Source: Coniferiporia sulphurascens
Taxonomy: Eukaryota > Basidiomycota > Agaricomycetes > Hymenochaetales > Hymenochaetaceae
DNA: 64,000 bases
Direction of reading: 5' to 3'
NCBI GenBank assembly: GCA_002794785.1
Contig: NBBA01000007.1
Span: 1,426,001 to 1,490,000 of the forward strand
The translations under genes and the position numbers were made by a program. Shown one piece after another: positions 25,301 to 36,991 of this stretch. The notes under the pieces are model-generated. The model was given only the letters and a program-made list of their open reading frames with translations. It did no database searches and was not told the origin of the DNA. Within the stretch, counting starts at the first letter, position 1. Each line of letters begins with the position of its first letter.

Positions 25301-28300
25301 AGGAAAGTGTCACAACGTACGTGGAAGTTACGGCTGATGCTGTTGCTGCTTGTGACTGTGGTAAGTTTCGCTAACCATTCATCGAAGGGGCCGAACCAGC
25401 GTTTGTCGTATTCGTGAGGCTGGTGGAAATTGCGCTTGTGCTTCCTAGTCGTCGTGCTATCAGGAGCGCTGTCGACTATTGCATCCCTGAATATAGCTTA
25501 AATACACCTCAAAGGAATACTAGTTAGATTATTGCTTACCAGTATCCCGGTATATCCGTCTGGACCAATCATATGTCAGTAGGAAGCATGCCAAGAAATA
25601 TGCGAATAATTACAATATCTGCACGCATCCTGAAAATATGATTGTCAGCAAACGCAAAAAGAAAGAATAGTGTTCCTTACAGCACGGGCCCATTATCTTC
25701 TGGTATAGCAAGGAAGTCGTAATCAAATTTCAAGGAATACACCTTCTCTGTCGACCGTTTCCTGGCTTTGTGCCCGGCGGGCAGCACATCTTGGTCTGGG
25801 TGCACCGTTAACGATGCGATGCGAGCGTACGGCCCCAAACCGCAGGACGACGGCAAGCGGACGATCGTGTGCTCTGCTTGTCCGATGAATACATGACTGC
25901 AACCGGAATCCTCGTCATCGAGATCTTTTGAACAGTATGCGAGAACCTGTGTTGACTGTGAGTGAAAAGACAGCACTGGAGAAAATGAGTTTACGCACTT
26001 CTTGAGGCTGATCACTGGTTGCTGAGCACCCGGTGATGACCCAATCCGATGCGATATCCACTGAGCTGACCGACGCAGCATTTGGAGAAGATATGAACAC
26101 CTCTCCAAATGGTGAGTCATTCTCTGCTCCGTCGTCGCCTATCGCGCTTGATCCCGCTCCGGCGGAGGATGTGTCCGCGAGCCCAGTATTGTCATCAAAG
26201 TCAACCGTGAACGTCGCAGGCTGGTTAGTGTCAAAATTGTCTCCACCCGTTGGAGGTGCCGTGAGGAAGATCCAGTCCTCTGGCACAGGTAAGAAGCCAG
26301 CATCTGTAATACGCAGATTGTCAATGTTTCGAACCAGCTAAACCAAGCGTGAGGACTCACTGGCAGGGGGGTCACAGCAGTAGTATCTCTTATTGTTGCC
26401 TACACACGATGTGGACGCGTCTCCTTGCATGTCGCTGACTAAAATGACAGTGAGAGAATGCGCCTTCCTAAATTATAGACTACTTACAGACAGCTACCTG
26501 ACCAGCACTGCACGCAGCATTCAGACAATTTGGAGGGTCGCCGACCCATTGACAGTTGGTAAGCCCATCTGTGTGAAATTACAGTGAATAAAAACGGAAC
26601 TTTAATACAGGCGACTTACAGTTGTCTTCGCAACAAACTGGTTTAGTATTTGATTGACATATTTCAGGGCACACCTGCTTGGGATCCGGAGATTGTTCGC
26701 ACGATGCACCGTTATCGCTGCTGCCCTGCTTGACGTGCGTCTGCACCTCAAATCCTGAAACGCAGCTGCCACCGGCGCACGCTATGCAATTACGGTCGTC
26801 AGAAGGGTTGATACTGAGAAGGAAGAATAACACACAGGTCCCAAAGCATGCTGCGGGCTGGACTTGGCCAGACTGGCAACAGTAAGCCTTGTAACCTTGC
26901 AAGCATGTAGGATGCCCGTCGTCCCCGACAAGGTCAAGTGCCATCACGATCTCTCCTACATTGCACTGCGCATTGCAGCTCGTACCTCCGCCACCGCGCC
27001 AAACACAGTTCTGGGGCTCATCGCCCGGTGGGCAGCAAAGGCGCGCAGGATTTTTAGGATCGCACGAGCTGGCTGAGTTGGGAATGCTTGTAAGCGTGGT
27101 GAGCGAGTCGTATCCTGCAGGACAATTCTGTCCGCAGCCAGTAACTTGGCACATATTCCCCGATTCGGAGCTAGATGGATTGTTGACATCGATATCTGGG
27201 TACAATCCCTGGAGAGCGGTATAGCTAGTATCGTCCTGGTCGACGGACCAGATCATTGTCCCTGAACAACATCGACCTTAATTCCACAAAAAAAACTCAA
27301 CAGGATGTCTCGTCTTACCTCCTAAACATATGCTGTTAGCGTAGTCCATTTTTAATTGCAGGGTCTGGGCATCATCGTACTGATGTAAAACACTATGAGC
27401 ACAGAAACAGAAATACGACACCAAGTCACGGACCGAAACCCATTGATCTTCGTCCCACACAATATACTTCACAGCGTCGACACTGTCGTAAGTAGGCACA
27501 AGTGCGTTACTCGAGATTATCTCTTCGATCTCAGAGAACATGAGCGTTCCTGAGCTCAGCGAACATATTCCGGGGGCGCCGCCACCCACAAACGGACAGC
27601 CTGGATCGGAACATGACTGCCACAAAGCGTGAGCTTCTTTTCGGACAAACAAAAGGGTCCAAGATATTCATACCCCATCCGCAAGCTGGAAAGAGCGCCC
27701 ATAGAAGCCGATCCCAAGGACAATCTGCAACGGATCGACGCCCACGTTTCGGAACAGTTGCATGGTCGATTTGATCTCGGTTAGATTAGTATGCGCGAGA
27801 ACTTCCGGTCCGATATATGGATCGGTGCCGTCCCATACGCCGTGCAAGTCGTATGTCATTACATTGACCTGCGAGATACTGTTAGACGCCTTATGAGCCT
27901 ATCAGAGAAAAAAATTAAGGGCTGACCCAGTCCGCCGACTTCAAGAGAGCCGGGAGGTCGAAGTGCTGCAGATACCAGTAGCTCGATGGAGCAGTGAACG
28001 ACAAACCATAACCACGGGATGCGAATGCTGCCTTGACCGCTGCCATGAACACTGGGTAGTTTTCTTTGTCCGCGGGCGCTCCTCCACGTTCAGGTGCTAC
28101 TGGGTATTCCCAGTCGATGTCGATTCCGTCAAACGAGTATGCTTGCAAAACAGACAGTACACTAGAAATGAATGTGTTGGTGTTTTCAGTACTTCCGACG
28201 AGGTCGCTGAATATGTTTTGTGTCGGCTGCAGAAAATATAGTAAACTACCAGATCAGTGTAGGTTATGCTAACAGAAGAGACTGACAGGATCATTGAAGC

Positions 28301-29304
28301 TCCAGCCACCGATAGAGAGGAAGACCTTAAGAGCGGGATTCTTTTGCTTCAAGGCCGTTGTCCGCATCCAGAGAAGGTTATCGTTCACGCTCATCTCTTG
28401 CAGTTGGAAATCACTGGAGATGAGTGCAAAGGCGAAATTGACTGTAGGCGCAGTCAGTATCATTGTATTCACCAATTCTCAAATCCACTTGCCGTGTGTC
28501 AAGGTCTCCGCGGATATGGACTCCGGCGGGTATACATCACAAGCTCTAGAGTCGCTGGACACTGCCCAGCCCTGCATTTTTCTTCAGTAAAACGACCCGC
28601 GTTCGGCTTGGTCTTAAAACATGCTTACTTCGTAATATCCAATGCGGCGCTGCAGTGCTGTCTGTTGATTATCTCCACAGGAATCTTGAGAAGGAGGGTT
28701 GCAATTTGACTGGCACCCGGCCGCGCAGAATTCTGGAGGGTCAAGGCGGAATCATTAGAACCAGACAAGATGGCATATACATGTACACGCATTTACCATC
28801 GGTAGTACCACAGAAACCAAACTGACGGGGACCAACTCAGTTTCCAAAGTTCTCAGACACATTCAAACTCATACCTGGCTGCAGCAAACATTCAACGGGC
28901 AGGTAGAGTTCTCTGGGGAAGAGCCTTGGCCACACTCAGCAAGTGCATCGCAATTAGAGGTACAAGGTCCGCCATCTGCGACCGTCGTGCAAAACGCCGA
29001 ACCGAATCTAAATGTCCGTTAGAGTATGATAGTAGTGGTATATGCATGGGAGACCGACCCGCAGAATCCAGAAACGGAGTTGCAGCACGCGCCATTAGAG
29101 CAAGGGATAGTTGCGGTACAGCTACCGACGGGGAGAGAGCTTGCATTGGCTGGTGTTTGGGCTACGGCGGCACATGCTAGAGCTAGTAACACAGGTAGAT
29201 GAGCGAGTTGTCATGTGGCGAATGAGCAGCAAGCTCTGCGACTCACAGAGAATAAAGAGAAGAACAACCGCATTCAAAGAATGTTGAGACGGTCGCCCCA
29301 GCAT
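22381..29304 (-). CDS. Killer-toxin-like GH18 chitinase, copy 1
   Basis: A very long minus-strand gene, about 28 short introns and roughly 1,750-1,800 residues. A signal peptide (exon 1, 29304-29247; exon 2 from 29182) leads to two Cys-rich CBM18-like chitin-binding repeats (GFCGFGSAFC near 58-67, FGFCGTTDEFC near 106-116). The GH18 barrel starts at RIGYYEGW and has LSIGGWSF, DGIDIDWEYP (catalytic Glu near 266), MTYDLHGVWD and GIGFYGRSF. A Cys-rich region follows, then HTIVRLPSSCGLGPYARIASL, FDYDFLAIPEDNGPV and PGYWDAIVDSAPD segments. Finally comes a long hydrophobic and Asp/Asn-rich C-terminal region ending at WVNQLP. This order matches subgroup C chitinases related to yeast killer toxin alpha/beta chains. 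It should be secreted and act on chitin. Individual exon ends were inferred by eye; family and extent are secure. It is divergent from LysM1. Confidence 0.85.
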
Positions 29305-29866
29305 TTCTTCTCAGAGGGAGCGCAATGTGGGGAAAACTTGATGAAAGCGACCCAGGACCTCCTGGTACTAAGTAGCCCATGTACGGTCCGATTTTTTTGC
29401 CGTCGGGCTTCGGCGCTGAAACAAAGGAAATACGGCACCGAGCGATCTCAGGGGTATTAGACCATATTCGCTAAGTCATGCTGGCAAGAACGAATGGAGG
29501 TGCGTTTGCGCCGTGATTGAAGAGCCAGCGCTTCTGTTATGATGCGCTATAGCGTTAAAAGCCTTTAGGGACCTGAGCGCAATTGATGCCGATCAAGCGC
29601 CGATCCGCACACTGCAGCAATCGACAAATTGACACGGACAAACGCGGCGAACTGACCAAAATGTCGGTGTCTCGAAGCGCGCAAAAAAAAGATGTCTGTG
29701 GCGTCGCCCTGGCCATGTTCCACATGCTCTTGCGGCCTAAGACGGAGACGTTCAGTCCCCGGACTTGGGTCATGCAGGGACACAATTGTATAGTCGGTGA
29801 AACTCACATTTCCCTGGGGTTCAAGATGTGCGCAAACTGACTCTCGTCTAGTTCATCGTGCATGCA
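29305..29866. promoter_or_regulatory. Shared divergent promoter, chitinase 1 / LysM 1
   Basis: A 562-bp spacer between two start codons pointing outward, so both promoters lie here. It is similar to 48284-48840, including AGTACTAAGTAGCCC near the chitinase side and GTTCAAGATGTGCGC near the LysM side. Shared control of a chitinase and a chitin-binding partner is a reasonable inference. Confidence 0.65.
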
Positions 29867-32800
29867 ATGACCCCCCGTCATCTCAAGCATGGGCTCCTTG
29901 CCCTCCTTCTCGTGTTCTTCAACCTATCTGTGGCTTTCGGCGTGTCAGACTTTCAGAAAAAGGTCTCCAAACAGGGTCACGCACAGAACGATGCTTTCCA
30001 CAGGAACCTATTGAAGCAATTGGCAGACGCTCGCTCCTCATCGCTGTCGCAGTCTCTCAGTGCTTTCCCTACCCAGATTGACCTCTTCCATCCCGCTCTG
30101 CCCACAAGCAACGTCTCGGAATTGTCCTTCCAAATTGCCGCCACAACTCCGTCTTCATTCGCTACAAATGCATCCAATACGTTCCAGATTTATACCGAAG
30201 ACACTCTCCCGACGACACCTGCTCCATCGGATGAGTGTGCAACTGCCCTTACGGCCACGCTTGCCTGCAACTCAACTGTACCGCTCATGGCGTACGTTCT
30301 TAATAAGCTGCGAGGCGTTATCATACTAACTTGTTCCACTCACTAGCATCAGCCCATACATCTTCACCGATGACTTGTCCATTGTATGCACCAACGACTG
30401 TACTGTGGCCCTTGAATCGTATCGAGCGGGAGTAGTTTCTGCTTGCAGTGGCTATGCTATCGCCGGATCAGGTAATATTACGTACGCTCCCACGCTAGCC
30501 GTCGACTATGTCGCCGGCCCGTATATGGTCCAATGTCTTCAAGATCCAAGCACATTGCAGTACTGTGGACCACTCATCGAATCGTACAATGCAACTGGAG
30601 GACTGCTATCGCTTCCTACGAGCGAGCTTTGCTCTTACTGCACGCTCGAGACACTGAATGTGACTCTGTCGAATCCCGTAACGTATTCGGTTGCAGTCGC
30701 GAGCCTGCTATCTTCGGCTGTAACGACCTGTGGACAGTGAGCATTCCTTTAGCACGAATAAAGAGAGAAGCTGAACAAATACTTAGACAATACGATTCGT
30801 ATAACGTGACTACACCTCCGGGTGATCAAGTCGTACTCGCGCCAGGAGTTCCTTCTTTCGGTGTAAATGCTACCACCAGTCCCACCACTGACTGTGCTAT
30901 AACTGGACGCAACTACACAAGCAAGGCTGAGACGACATGTGCTGCGGTCGCCTCCACACTCAGCGTCAGCGAATACTCTGTCCTCGCTTCTAATCCTTTC
31001 CTCACCGCCAACTGCACCATTTCTGCCGACACCACTTTGTGCATTCCTCAAGCATGCACGACGTACACCATCGCGACGAACGATACATGCGATAGTGTCG
31101 CGGCGTTGGCTGTGAATGTTACAGGAACTGTGATCACGACGACGCAGCTACTGTCGTTCAATCTGGACCTGGGGACGTACTGTCAGTTGATGCCACTGCG
31201 CGTGGGGAAACAAATATGCTTGACGCCGAACGGAGGATTCCCCAATGTTGGAGCGACTTCTGGTGGAAACCCATCAGCTACGCCGACGACATTCGCTCCG
31301 ATTCCCACCCCTACCGTGAGCGGGACTACTGCCGATTGCGGAAGATATTATCAAGTGAAGTCTGGGGATATCTGCCAGACGGTGGCTCTCAGTAATGGGG
31401 TCGCACTGGCGGACTTCTTGACTCTTAACCCTGGTAATAACGCATTGTGTTATTCACTATTCCCAACATATCCTGATTCAGTTTACTCACAGAATTGAAT
31501 GCAAACTGCACGAACTTGTGGCTGAACTACTACTACTGCGTCGCGCCCTACCCGCCATTTTCTTCGGCCTCGCCGACTTCCACAATAATGACAAATTATT
31601 CAAGTGCAACTATTATGAGTTACACTTTCCCCACGAATTATACAATTACGACATACACGATCCCATTGACCACAGCTGGGGTTCCTGCTCCTACTAACGT
31701 CGCCGATGGTACTCGCACTGTCGCCTGTGGAAACTACTACGACATAGTGGTACGTCTCAATCTCACTGGTTTTCTCATCTCATCGCTTAAAGTTATCTAT
31801 CTTAGGATGGGGATACCCTTGATAGCGTCGCAAATCTGACTGGAGTCAACACGACGCAGCTGGTGACCTGGAACCCCGAGCTGAGCAGCGGAACGCTTCC
31901 CCCCGTTGGGTCCGCCATCTGTATCGTTTTCCCGCGAGGAAACTACACGTTGTTCCCCGTCCCGCGCCCTACAAACGCATATGCTAATGCCACTAATGAT
32001 TGCGCCGAATACTACACTGTGCAAAGCACTGACGGGTGTACTTCCATCGAAGACGAATTCGCGCTCACTAGCACTCAGTTTACAGCGCTCAATCCCGGAC
32101 TTAAGACGGACTGCACAAACTTGGTCCTTGGCCTTGCGTATTGCGTTTTCTCCATCTATGCGCCAAGTAACACGACCAGTGGATCTGGGCCGCCGGGCAA
32201 CGTCGCCCCTGGGACAATTACAGATGGCTGCACTGCATACTACACAGTGGTGGCCAGCGACACCTGTTCTGCCATCGAAACCAAATTCAATCTGACAAAT
32301 ACGCAATTCTTGACTTATAACCCGGAAATCGCCTCCGACTGCTCGAACATCGAGGCGGGTCTCGCTTACTGCGTTGCCAGCAATGCGACAACATCCGGCG
32401 GCGGTGGAAGTAACGGTGGTGCACCATCGAACTTGGCAACTGGTTCGTTCAGCAACTGTACCACATACCACACAGTCGTTTCTGGAGACAACTGTCCGGC
32501 TCTCGAAACTACATATGCCATCGCTGCGGCGGATCTCTTCAGATGGAATCCAGAAGTCAACGTGGGTTGCACGAACATTGATGCCGGTGAAGCGTACTGT
32601 GTCGGCGGTGGCGGCGACCAGTGTGCCAAGCTATACACAGTGCAATCGGGAGACTCGTGCTTCGCCATCACGCAAAGCCAGAATATAACGCAGGCTGAGT
32701 TAGACACATTGAATCCCTTCTTAACCAGCGACTGTTCGCTGGTTCCAGGGGAGAACCTCTGTCTCGTTGCTGGCACCAATGGTCCTCCGACAAATCTCGC

Positions 32801-33134
32801 AAGTGGATCCTTCAGCAACTGCACTGCGTACCACACAGTCGTCTCAGGAGACAACTGTCCGGCTCTCGAAACTATGTACAACATCGCGGCAGCGGATTTG
32901 TTTAAGTGGAACCCGGAGGTCAACACGGCTTGCACGAACATTGATGTCGGTGAGGCATACTGCGTCGGAGGCGGTGGAGCACAATGCGCCAAGTTGTACA
33001 CAGTGCAATCGGGAGACTCCTGCTTTGCGATCACACAGAGTCAAGACGTCACGCAAGCCGAGCTGAACACTCTGAATCCCTTCTTGGATGCGAATTGCGA
33101 TCTGATTCCGGGAGAAAACTTGTGTGTTGGATAA
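29867..33134 (+). CDS. Secreted multi-LysM protein, copy 1
   Basis: Five exons (29867-30291, 30347-30736, 30787-31433, 31493-31749, 31806-33134) with introns of 50-59 bp give 1,015 residues. The ATG used gives a clear signal peptide (HGLLALLLVFFNLSVAFG); a GTG nine bases upstream is not expected to be used. After an N-terminal Cys-containing domain of about 270 residues there are about ten LysM-type repeats of the fungal CxxYYTVxxxDxC...LNP form, joined by Gly/Asn/Ser linkers. They should bind chitin or its oligomers outside the cell. The last two LysM pairs (about 32440-32780 and 32800-33130) are nearly the same, a recent internal duplication absent from copy 2. LysM genes beside subgroup C chitinases are known in fungi, and this pairing fits that pattern. 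Confidence 0.88.
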
Positions 33135-36100
33135 TCAATTGTTCGCTTCTTTATTCTTTTATTTGGGTATTGTCTTCGCTCTATTCTTGTGTTCAGGTGT
33201 TTAGTGTGCTCTGAAAGCTTTTTTATGGTCTGCATGCGTGAGCTTGTTGCCAATGTCATTAAGCCCTTGTACAACTGTAGATGCAGATAGTTTTTTCGAA
33301 ATCACATGTCTTTTCTGTCCCTATACGAGTCGAGATTCGATGTGTGCAGATCTCTAGGTTAGGCCACTCTAGAGCCGCGCAGGGTCAGACGGATCAGATC
33401 ACAAAGATACTCCCTTAGTGCTTATCAAGTTGAAAAGTTTCATTCGCACGCATAATGTCAGCGGACCCAGGCAGTCGTCCCTGACGACGGCCGACGGGCG
33501 GGGATCACTGGGAAAGTAAGGGCGGGTCCGCAGAACCTGATGAAGGTCTTGTGCTAATCCCTTTGGAACATAATTTGCGTTCGTAGTGCCTGAGCTTCCG
33601 ATCGTAAATTTCGTGCAAAATGGACTCGTCCGGCTTTTGTCCGAGATGACATTCTTGTAAAAAGTATCTCAATGGTTCAGGGCGCAACATCATCCTATAA
33701 CGGGCGTCGGATACCTGTATAATGCCGCGCCAAGAGTTTCGAACGCATTGTTTGTAATGGATGAGATTATCATAGGCACATCCGAGTCGGTACCGTTGAT
33801 TTTCCTTGCTTAGTCCCGTCGGATCGTATGGCGATCTCGCTAGTAATCAATTCAAATGTATACACATGGTTCGTGTGGCTTGCTAGGCGATCGGAACGGG
33901 ATAATGTCTCAGGATCCCCGCGTCAAACCGCCCGAGCTGCCCGCCGGGCGGGACGGGCCATATGGTAGAGAATGTAGCGGACGGCAATGTCGTCCGCCCG
34001 CTGGTTCTACCCCTTTAACAGCGGAAGCGAGCCGTACCTCTTTGTTCACATGGTGATTACTACTGTTGTGTTGACCGCCCATAACACCACCCGAAAGAAG
34101 GATACGCGCTGCATTCCTGGAATGTCCATCCAGTGGAAGGTCCTCGAGCGAGAAGGACAAGGTCTCTGGCATTGACGATGCGAACGATGGCCGCATGTTT
34201 TCCGCCGAGCCCGAGGCCTTGCAGGCTGTTACCTGTGTTGCCTACCATGAGACAATTCCTGGCAAAGATAATTTGTTGATGATACGGATGACAATATTGA
34301 TGCCCGCGGGACCTACAACGTCAGTGACATTTACCGCTATCCAACGAATTTTCGGTAATCAAGCCAACGATAGTAGAGTCCGATATCTGCGGAATGAACG
34401 GATCAGTGTCTGCCGCCCGGTCATACAAGGGCATTCCACATCGATCGATCGGCGTCTACAGCTCTCTGAAAAACTGTCGGAGTACACCCCTGGTACGTTT
34501 TTAAGTAGCCGAGTTTATTTCCTCCGTTCCTTTATCAAATGCCTAATTGAGGAAGGATCAATCCGTTGAACCTGCCTACTCCGTACTAGCATGAGCTTGC
34601 AGCTGACGCAGAAAGGTTCCGGCAGATAATTGGGTTGATAAAAGGGGAGAAATGAAGCGCGAGTGAAGCAGAGAACATGCGCCGAGCGGAATATTACGAA
34701 AATTTTCTGCCCCTGTGGAGAAAAGATTCTGCATAAACGAAGGTGGACGTCGGAGTGGATGGAACTCCGGCGTAAGTCACTAAGCGTCGTTAGGTGACGG
34801 TTAGGGTAAAATTTGTACATATTTGTAGCTGGTGGCAACTCATTCCGTTGAGGGTGATCGCTGGACTTTTGCGTCGTTGACGCTGTCGCATCGGTGTGTC
34901 CACTGAGTAATAAGTGCGAAAAAGAGACAACATAAACTACGCCATGTAAATAGGATATAAAATCAAATCTGATCCAATAAAGTGTCACATTAAAAGTACT
35001 GGCGAATGATTTGAGAAGGTCCAAGTTACCATGCAATAACATGCGTAATTACAAAACGCCGTTGTCATGAGACAAATTGCTTCCTATTTGCCTTGAGATG
35101 CGCACAGAGCCCATATGTTATACAATGCTACTGCAACTGAACAGAAAACGTAATGTAAGAAGAACATGAAAGGTCCGCCAGAAACAAAAAACTTCAGGTT
35201 GTTGAAGTTCGAGCTCGATGCCGAGACGGCGTCGGAGTTTGAATTATTTTTCGTAGTATTTTTTCTTGTTGTACGCGCGCTCGGTTTCCCTCGCGCGATT
35301 ATCTACTGGTTAAACGATGTACTTGGATACGGAGTGCATTCGCTCGCGCCGCGAATTGCTGAATTTCAACACAGGTAGATTTCATTAGTACGGGACATTA
35401 CGTTGCACGCCTACGAGTTCATTGTAAAAATCACTGTAGTTCTTTGAGCATTCATCGAGCCTGTTTACCGTTGAACTCGGTCTTGCGTGTTCTGCGGAAA
35501 CCTGAAGTAAAATTTTCATTGCGGCAAGCTCTAAAAAGGACTATCCTGTAACCTCCCAGTTCCCCCATTTGTAGATAACCCCTTTAGGGAAATTGTCTCT
35601 TTGGTCCACGCATATAAACAGCCATCCCTGTATTTCGAGACTCTTATTCCGACTTCTCGAAATACAGTCTGGTCCTACTAGCTTTCTCGAATGTTTCCAC
35701 CTCCCGGTGGTTTCCATATCCAGCCTTAAAATCCGATCAAAACGCAGAAGAATTCCCATTATGGTCACCAGAACCTTATGGGCGGCAGCGCAACATATCG
35801 ATCCTAAAAAAATTGGTATCGCCCTCTAACGTTACTAATTGTTGGAACTCGGGTATATTGCCATGGAGGTATGTTTCTGTGTTAAATACTAGTGGCTGTT
35901 CAACCCTCATAACACAAAACGCATGTGTTCGCTACCATCGATGTGTCAATGTCTATTTATGATCATTCCCAGCTGTAAGCACAGCATTTTGGTTGGGGCG
36001 AGTAAAAGTAAAAGAACTATCTGGCTGGAACCACTTTTCCTAGCGGCACGATCAAAAGGGCCCAGGGTGCCACCATTGCCGAGTCAATGCGTAACTATTA

Positions 36101-36540
36101 TGCTGGTCAGGGAAACTTATCTCCCTTACCATCATCTCTCCATACGGGTCTCATTCCAATGGCCACTTCCCAACATGTATTAATGAGTAAACCAAAACAA
36201 GTTGAATAAAACCGTGGTTTAATAAGTGCGTTACCCACCTCAGGGAAGTGAGCGAAGATTGGTCAAAAAGAACAAACCAGAATTACCAAGAATAAGCTCC
36301 TGCGGGTTATATCTTGAGTGTGGAATTTCGATTTAAGGAGTCTTCGCTCCCTTTCCAACTGAGGGGGGCCCTCTTTTTAAATACGGTATTTTAAATGTTG
36401 GTGTAGGACACGCTGCATAAGATAGTTTATGTGGGTTTCTGAGTTGGTCTTTATTCGGAAATTGCATGGAAAGGTCTCACGAAAGGACACTGAGTCATCA
36501 TCTTTCTCATCTTGAAGAACCGTATACCATGTACAGCATG
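33135..36540. other. Long intergenic region between LysM 1 and the K3 module
   Basis: About 3.4 kb without a supported gene. The first 150 bp still match the LysM2 flank. Positions 35201-35374 hold the fragment shared with 493-611. Frames such as 34515-35042 (minus) and 34195-34569 (plus) have no recognisable domain or intron pattern. This segment has no counterpart in the second unit, where the gap to the next kinase module is only about 0.5 kb. Confidence 0.5.
35201..35374 (+). repeat. Dispersed fragment shared with 493-611
   Basis: Same flanking blocks as the copy at 493-611, with about 60 bp of T-rich sequence between the first block (GTTGAAGTTCGAGCTCGAT) and the second (CTCGGTTTCCCTCGCGCG). 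Origin unknown. Confidence 0.6.
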
Positions 36541-36572
36541 GCGGCGATCATAATAAAGTTATTGATCGGTTC

Positions 36573-36587
36573 GTCGATCTGTCGATC
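36573..36587. promoter_or_regulatory. Conserved motif upstream of K3
   Basis: GTCGATCTGTCGATC, two GTCGATC half-sites separated by T, lies 405 bp before the K3 start. The identical 15-mer occurs upstream of K4 (52462) and K5 (62810). It may be a regulator site or a remnant of an insertion point. Confidence 0.5.
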
Positions 36588-36991
36588 TAAAGTACAAGAT
36601 CATCACATTCTTGAAGAGTCTTCGAAGGCTGGATGGTACTGTAGATATGCTTATTTATGCTCGACTCTGAGGATTTTATATCCCATTATTTTTAACGTCA
36701 CTACACATCTTACAAAACCTTGACCATTCTACCAGTCAAAATACGACCTGCTTCGGGGTCGCCGGTCTGATACCAAATGCAAGAGCAATGGCGTGGCTTG
36801 CTCACGCTGGTCCCGGTCTCAGGCTGGATCCCACTGAGAGGAAGGAGAGACTGACGTAGATGGCCAGCTGCGCTGTCTAAGACACGATCTTTCCGGTTAT
36901 TATGGAGACGGATTGTCGCAGACCTCCCACCACTCTTTCTTTCATACCATAACATACACAATTCCAAACCAATCTTCCATCTGCTATAACC

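Larger units (their letters stand above)
22320..33290. repeat. Direct repeat unit 1: chitinase-LysM block
   Basis: This block matches about 41340-51905 in the same orientation. It covers the chitinase gene, the shared promoter spacer and the LysM gene. Start codons are displaced by 18,979 bp (chitinase) and 18,974 bp (LysM). Confidence 0.9.

Noticed and set aside
22381..25680. Possibility that the C-terminal part of the chitinase region is a separate gene
   Set aside because: Reading frame and GT..AG junctions continue from the PGYWDAIVDSAPD segment to the final stop, with no signal peptide or promoter-like break.
26820..26850. Tiny intron at GTGTTATTCTTCCTTCTCAG in chitinase 1
   Set aside because: About 20 bp is too short for splicing and the frame reads through; copy 2 keeps the same read-through.
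29858..29866. Upstream GTG as start of LysM 1
   Set aside because: Eukaryotic initiation favours the ATG at 29867, which gives a normal signal peptide and matches the ATG of copy 2.
31321..31440. Idea that the copy-2 frameshift is removed by an intron
   Set aside because: The only GT..AG pair over the site spans about 23 bp, below usable intron size.
34515..35042. 175-codon minus-strand frame in the long gap before K3
   Set aside because: No family resemblance, no counterpart in the other array unit and AT-rich composition.
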